Assembly: GCF_025460765.1 (NCBI RefSeq)
Contig: NZ_JAMWEG010000003.1
Coordinates: 372,001 to 436,000 of the forward strand
Origin: Micromonospora sp. MA102
Lineage (GTDB): Bacteria; Actinomycetota; Actinomycetes; Mycobacteriales; Micromonosporaceae
Length of the DNA: 64,000 bases
Direction: 5' to 3'
In this document: positions 58,685 to 64,000 of the stretch, one piece after another
Numbering within the stretch: the stretch's first letter is position 1
How the letters are laid out: every line of letters starts with the position of its first letter
Program-made: the position numbers and the translations under genes
Notes under the pieces: model-generated
Told to the model about the DNA's origin: nothing
Databases searched by the model: none
Seen by the model: the letters and a program-made list of their open reading frames with translations, nothing else

Positions 58685-60304
58685 ATGGGTGCAGCGGTCA
58701 GGAACGGCGCGCAGCTGCTCGGCGAGCGGTACCGGCTGGTCGAGCAGCTCGGCGCGGGGGGCATGTCGGTCGTCTGGCGCGGCTACGACGAGGTGCTCGG
58801 CCGGCAGGTGGCGATCAAGGTGCTGGCGTCGCGGCTGGCCAGTGACAAGGCGTTCCGGCACCGGATCCGGATCGAGGCGCAGGCCGCCGCGCGGCTCTGC
58901 CACCCCAACATCACCAACGTGTACGACTACGGGGAGTCCGAGCAGGTCGGGCTGACCGTCCCGTACGTGGTGATGGAGCTGGTCGACGGCGGCCCGCTGA
59001 GCAGCCGGCTCGGCCGGGGCGGGCAGCTGCCCTGGCGGGAGGCGCTGACGATCGGCGCGGAGGTCGCGTCCGCGCTGGCCACCGCGCACGCCCGGGGCGT
59101 GGTGCACCGGGACGTCACCCCCGGCAACGTCATGCTCACCTCGACCGGGGTGAAGGTCGTCGACTTCGGCATCTCGGCGCTGGTGGGGGAGAGCGAGAAG
59201 GGCCCGGACGGCGCCCTGCTCGGCACGCCCGCCTACCTGGCGCCGGAGCGGCTGGACAACGGCCAGGTCTCCCCGGCCACCGACGTCTACGCGGTCGGCC
59301 TGCTGCTCTACCGGATGCTCACCGGCCGCCTGCCCTGGCAGGCCAGCACCACCACGCAGATGCTCCGCGCCCACATGTACAACGAGCCGGACCCGATGCC
59401 GCCCGTGGTGGGACTTCCCGACGAGGTCGCCGAGCTGGTCCGGCGCTGCCTGGCGAAGCGCCCGGAGGACCGCCCGGCCACGGCCGAGGTGGCCCGTACG
59501 CTCGCCGACGCCGCCGGGATCGCGGCGATCGTGCCGGTCTCCCCGGCGCTCGGCCAGTTCGACCCGACGCTCATGGAGAACGCGGGCACCACCATCCTGC
59601 CGTGGTCGGCGGCGACCGACGCGCTGCCCTTCTCGGCGATCCGCACGAAGACCCGCCGGGCCGCGGCCCGGCGGCGCAGGGTGGAGGCCGGGGTGGCCGC
59701 CGCCGGCCTGATCGCGGTGACCGCCGCCCTGTGGGGGGTCACCTCGAAGAGCCCGGCCAGCGGCGGGGTGGAGCCGACCGAGGCCCGGATGGGTCTGCCC
59801 GAGTCGGCCCCGTGCGCGGTCGACTACGTGCTGCGCCGCGACTCCGGCAAGGACTTCACCGCGGACCTGACCCTCACCAACACCGGCAGCCGCGAGCTGC
59901 GGGACTGGACCATGAGCTTCACCTTCCCGGGCCGGCAGACGGTCGGCGCGGCCCAGCCCGCGGTCCGCCAGCAGGGCAAGACCGTGCTGGTGCAGGCCCC
60001 GGCAACCGACGCCGCGCTGGCGCCGGGCGCCTCGAAGAAGGTCTCCCTGACGGGCAGCTACACCGGAGGCAACCCGCTGCCGGTGGAGTTCAAGGTCGGC
60101 GGGAGCACCTGCGGCGTGCAGGTGTCCGGTGTCGCCGGGTCGGCGCCCACCACGGCGCCGCCGCCCACCACGGCGCCCGCCAAGCCGCCGGCCAAGGCAC
60201 CCGCGAAGGGGCCGGCGGCCAAGGCGCCGGCGAAGGCGCCCGCGAAGCCCGCCGCGAAGGCCAAGCCCAAGGGCAAGGAGGACGGCAAGGGAAAAGGCAG
60301 GTAG
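58685..60304 (+). CDS. Membrane Ser/Thr protein kinase with CBM2-like outer domain
   Basis: 539 aa. A Hanks-type kinase spans near 13-275: GAGGMSVVW P-loop near 20, VAIKVLAS (Lys near 45), HRDVTPGN catalytic loop near 141, DFGISALVG, and YLAPER. The catalytic loop has Thr where the usual HRDxKPxN Lys stands. One helix (near 338-360, AGVAAAGLIAVTAALWGVTS) separates an outer domain (near 375-480) resembling a cellulose-binding CBM2: LTLTNTGSRELRDWTMSFTF, then PGASKKVSLTGSYTGGNPLP, flanked by two Cys. A Pro/Ala/Lys repeat tail follows. The ATG at 58685 is chosen near the kinase start; a GTG at 58649 is possible. It is likely a cell-envelope sensor. Confidence 0.88.
   Translation: MGAAVRNGAQLLGERYRLVEQLGAGGMSVVWRGYDEVLGRQVAIKVLASRLASDKAFRHRIRIEAQAAARLCHPNITNVYDYGESEQVGLTVPYVVMELVDGGPLSSRLGRGGQLPWREALTIGAEVASALATAHARGVVHRDVTPGNVMLTSTGVKVVDFGISALVGESEKGPDGALLGTPAYLAPERLDNGQVSPATDVYAVGLLLYRMLTGRLPWQASTTTQMLRAHMYNEPDPMPPVVGLPDEVAELVRRCLAKRPEDRPATAEVARTLADAAGIAAIVPVSPALGQFDPTLMENAGTTILPWSAATDALPFSAIRTKTRRAAARRRRVEAGVAAAGLIAVTAALWGVTSKSPASGGVEPTEARMGLPESAPCAVDYVLRRDSGKDFTADLTLTNTGSRELRDWTMSFTFPGRQTVGAAQPAVRQQGKTVLVQAPATDAALAPGASKKVSLTGSYTGGNPLPVEFKVGGSTCGVQVSGVAGSAPTTAPPPTTAPAKPPAKAPAKGPAAKAPAKAPAKPAAKAKPKGKEDGKGKGR
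60140..60304 (+). repeat. Pro-Ala-Lys repeat region of the kinase gene
   Basis: Degenerate CCGGCCAAG-type units encode PAKxPAK repeats at the kinase C-terminus, ending in KGKEDGKGKGR. Such tails are probably disordered and length-variable. Confidence 0.6.
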
Positions 60305-60354
60305 ACCGGCCGAAGGGGGGTGGGTCCGGCGGCAAGGGTAAGAAGAAGTGACAG

Positions 60355-61023
60355 TCAGGTCAGCCCGGCGAACTGCTGCACCCGATCGATCGGGCCCTCC
60401 ACGATGAGGACGCTCTCCGGCTCGAGGACGGTGTCCGGGTCCGCGTAGCGGAACGGCTCACCGGCGGGTTTCGCGCCGACCACCATCACCCCGTACCGGT
60501 CGGTCGGGGTCAGCTCGCGCAGCGACCGGCCGACCAGCGACGGGGGCACCCGGACCTTGGCGATCGCGAAGTCGTGGCCGAACTCCATGAAGTCGAGCAT
60601 CCGGCTGACGATGAGGTGCGCCACCCGATCGCCGGTCTCCGCCTCCGGGAAGATGACGTGGTGCGCGCCCACCGAGTTGAGGATCTTCGCGTGCTTCTCC
60701 GAGGTGGCCCGCGCCCAGATCTGCGGGATGCCCAACTCGGCCAGAGCGAGCACGGTGAGCACGCTCGCCTCGACCGACGCGCCGATGGCCACCACCACCC
60801 GCCGGAAGTCCGCGACGCCCACCTGGCGCAGCACGTTCTCCTCGGTGGTGTCCGCCTGTACCACCCGGTCCAGCCGGGACGCCCAGTGCTGCACCCGGTC
60901 CTGCTCGTGGTCGATGGCGAGCACGTCCTGGTCGAGTTGCAGCAGCGAGCCGGCCAGCCGGGAGCCGAACCGGCCCAGGCCGATCACCACGACGCTGCTG
61001 TCGTCCGTCCTCCTAGCCGACAA
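60355..61023 (-). CDS. TrkA/KtrA-type potassium-channel regulatory subunit
   Basis: 222 aa. RCK_N Rossmann domain: VVVIGLGRFGSRLAGSL near 11-27 (GxGxxG), LAIDHEQDRVQHW with the adenine-ribose acidic residue near 38, and VVQADTTEENVLRQVG near 54-69. An RCK_C domain runs near 140-222 (VRVPPSLVGRSLRELTPTDRYGVMVVGAKPAG, split: VPPSLVGRSLRELTP, DRYGVMVVGAKPAG). It gates the TrkH/KtrB channel by binding ATP/ADP or NAD(H), and possibly c-di-AMP through RCK_C. It overlaps the trkH-like gene by 11 bp, so the two are translated together. Confidence 0.93.
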   Translation of the reverse strand: MSARRTDDSSVVVIGLGRFGSRLAGSLLQLDQDVLAIDHEQDRVQHWASRLDRVVQADTTEENVLRQVGVADFRRVVVAIGASVEASVLTVLALAELGIPQIWARATSEKHAKILNSVGAHHVIFPEAETGDRVAHLIVSRMLDFMEFGHDFAIAKVRVPPSLVGRSLRELTPTDRYGVMVVGAKPAGEPFRYADPDTVLEPESVLIVEGPIDRVQQFAGLT

Positions 61024-62407
61024 CGGGTTGCTCCTCCGGGTAGCGGTACAGGTGACGCCGGGTGTTCAACGCGATCGCCGACCCGAGGGTGAGCGGGCCG
61101 ACCCGGCCGATGAACATGAGCACGATGAGCACGTACTTGCCGGGCTGTGACAGCTCCGGGGCGAGGCCGGTGGACAGGCCCGTGGTGCTGAACGCGGAGG
61201 TCACCTCGAACAGCGCGGCGAAGTTGCGCAGGTTGTCGGTGAACAGGATCAGCAGGATGGTGCCGAGGACCACCAGCGCCACGCTGAGCAGCGTCACGGT
61301 GAGCGCCTGGCGTTGGCTGGCCGTGGCGACCCGCCGGCCACCCACGTTCACGTCCGGCTCGCCGCGCAACTCGGCCCAGATCACGAAGGCGAGCAGGAAG
61401 AACGTCGAGACCTTGATGCCGCCCGCGGTGCTGGCGCTGCCGCCGCCGATGAACATGAGGACGATCAGCAGCGGGTAGCTCTCGTCGGCGAGCCGGTCGG
61501 TGTTGATCACGTCGAAACCGCCGGTGCGGCTCAGCGCGATCTGGGTGAACGACGCCAGCACCTTGCCCGGCGCGTCGTAGGTGCCGATGGTGGCCGGGTT
61601 GGTCCATTCGGCGAGCAGCAGGAACAGGAAGCCCAACCCGATCAGCACGACGCTGCCCCAGATGGTCAGCTTGGTGGCGACCGCCCATCGGCGCGGCCGC
61701 CGCCAGAGCCGGGCGGCCTCGAACAGCGCCGGAAAGCCGAGGCCGCCGACGATCGCGCCGAGGCCCAGCGGCAGCGCGACCCAGGGGTCGCGGGAGAAGG
61801 CGACCAGGCCGTCGGAGTAGAGGGTGAAGCCGCCGTTGTTGAACGCCTGGATGGCGTGGAAACTGGCGTACCAGAGCGCCCGGCCCGGGGAATAGTCGTA
61901 GACCAGCCAGAGCCGCCCGGTGATCACCACCGTCATCAGGGCCTCGGTGACGAGGACCGTGGCGACGATCCGGACCAGCAGCCAGCTCACGTCGCCGACG
62001 CCGAACTCGGCGGTCTCGGCCTGCACGAGCAGCCGGTTGCGCAGGCCGAGCTGCCGGGAGACCACCAGGATCACCAGCGCCGCGACGGTCAGGATGCCCA
62101 GGCCGCCGAGCTGGGTGAGCACCGTGATCATGGCCAGGCCGAAGTTGTTCCAGTAGTTCGGCGTGTCGTTGACGGCGAGCCCGGTCACCGAGACGGCCGA
62201 GGTCGAGGTGAACAGCGCCGTGACGAACGGGGTGTAGCGGCTCTCGCTGGTGGCCCAGGGCAGCATCAGCAGGACGGTGCCGAGCAGGATCACCGCCAGG
62301 AACCCGAACGGCACCAGCCGTACGGGGTTCCGGAGCAGGCGGCGCACCAGGTCATCTTCCGTCCGGAGATTCACCGGCAGGTCGGGAACCGACCAACTGG
62401 CGACCAA
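61013..62407 (-). CDS. TrkH/KtrB-type potassium-transport channel
   Basis: 464-residue integral membrane protein built of repeated M1-P-M2 units. Selectivity-filter-like loops contain SVTGLAVND (near 72), AFNNGGFTLY (near 190), RTGGFDVINTD (near 297) and AFSTTGLSTG (near 413). It moves K+ with the TrkA-type gate encoded immediately downstream. The longest frame starts at a TTG (62407); a GTG at 62374 (VNLRTEDDLVRRLL) is a credible alternative, and neither has a clear ribosome-binding site. A 10-bp imperfect inverted repeat lies just upstream (62423-62461). Confidence 0.92.
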   Translation of the reverse strand: MVASWSVPDLPVNLRTEDDLVRRLLRNPVRLVPFGFLAVILLGTVLLMLPWATSESRYTPFVTALFTSTSAVSVTGLAVNDTPNYWNNFGLAMITVLTQLGGLGILTVAALVILVVSRQLGLRNRLLVQAETAEFGVGDVSWLLVRIVATVLVTEALMTVVITGRLWLVYDYSPGRALWYASFHAIQAFNNGGFTLYSDGLVAFSRDPWVALPLGLGAIVGGLGFPALFEAARLWRRPRRWAVATKLTIWGSVVLIGLGFLFLLLAEWTNPATIGTYDAPGKVLASFTQIALSRTGGFDVINTDRLADESYPLLIVLMFIGGGSASTAGGIKVSTFFLLAFVIWAELRGEPDVNVGGRRVATASQRQALTVTLLSVALVVLGTILLILFTDNLRNFAALFEVTSAFSTTGLSTGLAPELSQPGKYVLIVLMFIGRVGPLTLGSAIALNTRRHLYRYPEEQPVVG

Positions 62408-62422
62408 CCCGGGCCGGTCTCA

Positions 62423-62461
62423 TGTCCGTACGAACTTGATGACGTGGATGGATCGGACGGA
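62423..62461. repeat. Imperfect inverted repeat upstream of the trkH-like gene
   Basis: GTCCGTACGA (62423-62432) and TCGGACGGAC (62452-62461) pair at 9 of 10 positions across a 19-bp spacer, just before the TrkH start. It may be an operator or a leader hairpin. The rest of 62408-62691 shows no supported gene. Confidence 0.35.
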
Positions 62462-62691
62462 CCATGTCACTCTGCCGGCGCCGGCGCGGCGTGCCGATGT
62501 CGGTGACCGTGTCCTCGTGGATGCCTGTCGAGCTGATGTCGGAAACGACTCAGGAACGGACGGCTGAGTCAGCCGGCCGGGACGGCCCGGGCCGGCCGGA
62601 TCCCTGTTCGCAGCGGGCGGCGACGGCAGGCTGGATCGGGCACGGGTGGACGTGAGTCGTTCACGACATCAGGTCCGTAGCGGCTCGCGAG

Positions 62692-63051
62692 TTACCGCCC
62701 GGGTCGCTCGGCGACGTAGGTGCCGCGCCCCGGTCGGCCGGTGATCAGCTCACGGCCGTGCAGCAACGACACTGCGCGGGAGGTCATGTTCATGTGGACG
62801 CCGTGGGCCTCGGCCAACGCCCGGGTGGCGGGCAGCGTGTCATCCGGATCCAGCTCCCCGACCCTGATCTTCGCGGCGAGTTCGTCGGCGATCCGGCGCT
62901 GCCCGCTCCCGGCCGACCATGAAGGCGACTGCCGACCGCGCGGCTGGCGGTGGCGGGGCGCGACACAGTGGCGTCCCGCCCGGTGGTGGCGGCGGCCACC
63001 GGGACCGGGGGACGGATCCACCGTTCCGGGGTGCTTGTAACGGCGGGCCAC
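62692..63051 (-). CDS. Small GntR-family winged-helix protein
   Basis: 119 aa from the GTG at 63051. A single GntR winged helix near 55-115 (RRIADELAAKIRVGELDPDD, LPATRALAEAHGV, AVSLLHGRELITGRPGRGTY) forms almost the whole conserved part. The first 50 residues are Arg/His/Gly/Pro-rich with no family match, and no effector domain is present, so the start is uncertain and the N-terminus may be spurious or broken. It is divergent from the binding-protein gene at 63157 and could regulate it. GntR proteins of this minimal type occur in actinomycetes as DNA-binding domains alone. Confidence 0.65.
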   Translation of the reverse strand: MARRYKHPGTVDPSPGPGGRRHHRAGRHCVAPRHRQPRGRQSPSWSAGSGQRRIADELAAKIRVGELDPDDTLPATRALAEAHGVHMNMTSRAVSLLHGRELITGRPGRGTYVAERPGR

Positions 63052-63156
63052 CCCACCTGGGTTACTTGTGTGTTTCGGCCACATAGCCCGTGCGTGACGT
63101 CACTTCTAGCGTGAGCCGACAACTGACACTTCCCCCTGTCCCCACCTGGAGTCGCA

Positions 63157-64000
63157 ATGACGATCCGGCACACGCGACGGGTGTTCCTTTCCGCCGCCAC
63201 GGTGATGGCGGCCGCGCTCGCGGCCACGGCCTGTGGCAGCCCGCAGGACACCGCCTCCGGCGGCGGCGACGCCGCACCGGTCAAGGTCGGCCTGGTGTAT
63301 TCCCAGTCCGGGCCGCTGGCCAGCTACGGCAAGCAGTACATCGAGGGCTTCAAGGCCGGCCTCGACTTCGCCACGAAGGGCACCGGCAAGGTCGGCGACC
63401 GGAAGGTCGAGCTGACCGAGGTCGACGACGCGGGCGACCCGGCGAAGGCGGTCTCCGCGGCCAAGGACCTGATCGGCAAGGGCACGAAGATCATCGCCGG
63501 GTCCACCTCGTCCGGCGTGGCCCTCCAGGTCGCCCCGATCGCGGCGCAGAACAAGGTGCTGTTCATCTCCGGTCCGGCCGCCACCGACGCGGTGACCGGC
63601 GCGAACAAGTACACCTTCCGCTCGGGCCGGCAGTCGTACCAGGACGTGGTGACCGCCAAGTCGTTCATCGGCGACGCCGCCGGCAAGAAGGTGGTCGTCT
63701 TCGCCCAGGACGGTGCCTTCGGTGACGCCAACGAGGCCGCCGTCAAGGCCGTCATCGGCGGTGCCGGTGCGACCGTGAGCAGCGTGCGGGCCCCGGCCAG
63801 CGCGACCGAGTTCACCCCGTTCGCCAGCCAGATCAAGGCCGCCAAGCCGGACCTGCTCTTCGTCGCCTGGGCCGGCACCACCGCCCCGGCCATGTGGCAG
63901 ACCCTCGACCAGCAGGGTGTGCTCTCCTCCACGACGGTCGTCACCGGCCTGGACATCCGCGCCTCCTGGCCCACCTTCGGGGCGGCCGGCAGCAAGATCT
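63157..64000 (+). CDS. Branched-chain amino-acid-type ABC substrate-binding lipoprotein (3'-partial)
   Basis: The reading frame runs from the ATG at 63157 to the window end (281 codons, no stop). The leader RHTRRVFLSAATVMAAALAATAC ends in a lipobox Cys near residue 26 and contains a twin-arginine-like RR. The mature part is a LivJ/Peripla_BP_6 fold: VKVGLVYSQSGPLASYGKQY near 42-61, IAGSTSSGVALQVAPIAAQN, FISGPAATDAVTG, and FGDANEAAVKAVIGGAGATV. It binds a small ligand (branched-chain amino acid, urea or an amide) for a downstream ABC importer expected beyond the window. TGGAG lies 5 nt before the ATG. The stretch from 63052 to 63156 is the shared control region with the GntR gene. Confidence 0.92.
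   Translation, partial: MTIRHTRRVFLSAATVMAAALAATACGSPQDTASGGGDAAPVKVGLVYSQSGPLASYGKQYIEGFKAGLDFATKGTGKVGDRKVELTEVDDAGDPAKAVSAAKDLIGKGTKIIAGSTSSGVALQVAPIAAQNKVLFISGPAATDAVTGANKYTFRSGRQSYQDVVTAKSFIGDAAGKKVVVFAQDGAFGDANEAAVKAVIGGAGATVSSVRAPASATEFTPFASQIKAAKPDLLFVAWAGTTAPAMWQTLDQQGVLSSTTVVTGLDIRASWPTFGAAGSKI

Noticed and set aside
62464-62655. 63-codon plus-strand frame upstream of the trkH-like gene
   Set aside because: No ribosome-binding site, no homology, and its composition is no better than random high-GC sequence.

Overview
The window is very GC-rich (above 70 percent by eye), densely coded on both strands, with many GTG starts and many 4-bp ATGA/GTGA overlaps. A bldN/rsbN-like pair next to rex-hemA-hemC-hemD-hemB, an actinobacterial fused HemD, and several probable leaderless genes point to a filamentous actinomycete, most likely Micromonosporaceae (Micromonospora-like). 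This placement is inferred from gene content and style, not from a database search. No rRNA, tRNA, CRISPR array, insertion sequence or prophage was recognised.

Layout. 1-4176: partial lysophospholipid acyltransferase, HAD-IB phosphatase, DUF5667 (RsbN-like) protein and a long-N-terminus ECF sigma factor (BldN-like). 4792-9426: acyl-CoA ligase, glutaredoxin-like protein and HAD phosphatase, then a convergent NarL-type two-component pair. 9702-15473: redox-controlled tetrapyrrole operon, with a near-perfect Rex operator and promoter before rex, hemA, hemC, a fused cobA-like/hemD and hemB. 15467-18206: SigE-family ECF sigma with a membrane-anchored partner, and an XRE regulator; the gap holds a 17-bp inverted repeat and two DnaA-box-like sites. 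18239-24246: secreted ExeM/NucH nuclease, double-GNAT protein, lytic transglycosylase, FmdB-type zinc ribbon. 24403-32991: cyclase/NB-ARC signalling protein, secreted phospholipase A2, PadR regulator, methyltransferase, GHL10 glycosidase, amino-acid permease.

33042-39887 is a complete arabino-oligosaccharide utilisation locus: GH51 arabinofuranosidase, ABC binding protein, two permeases and a GH43 lipoprotein in one minus-strand operon, with a divergent LacI regulator. The intergene carries a perfect TACAACGTTGTA palindrome beside the predicted operon -10 box. There is no local ATPase, as is usual for actinomycete sugar importers that share an MsiK-type subunit.

39893-48736: BON-methyltransferase fusion, DUF4177-like protein, ABC-F protein, polyphosphate-glucokinase-like ROK protein, TPR and Smr small proteins. 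Then comes a patch of less extreme base composition (acyltransferase, PH-like membrane protein running antisense into a DUF4386 gene), then LtrA and DHFR-like proteins. 48822-55790: M28 membrane peptidase, a signalling operon (receiver-PP2C phosphatase, CHASE3-type histidine kinase, Rcp1-type receiver) and an inositol-monophosphatase-family enzyme. 55983-64000: secreted coiled-coil M15-like protein, fused MFS/spermidine synthase, Ser/Thr kinase with a CBM2-like outer domain, TrkA/TrkH potassium uptake pair, small GntR regulator, and the 5' part of a LivJ-type binding lipoprotein cut by the window end.

The best-supported points of interest are the developmental sigma/anti-sigma pair with a BldN-type promoter and a BldD-like box, the Rex operator embedded in the rex-hem promoter, the arabinose operator, the decayed methyltransferase half of HemD, the kinase-CBM2 architecture, and a possible ATC start codon at 51485. 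No clearly new defence or mobile system was found.
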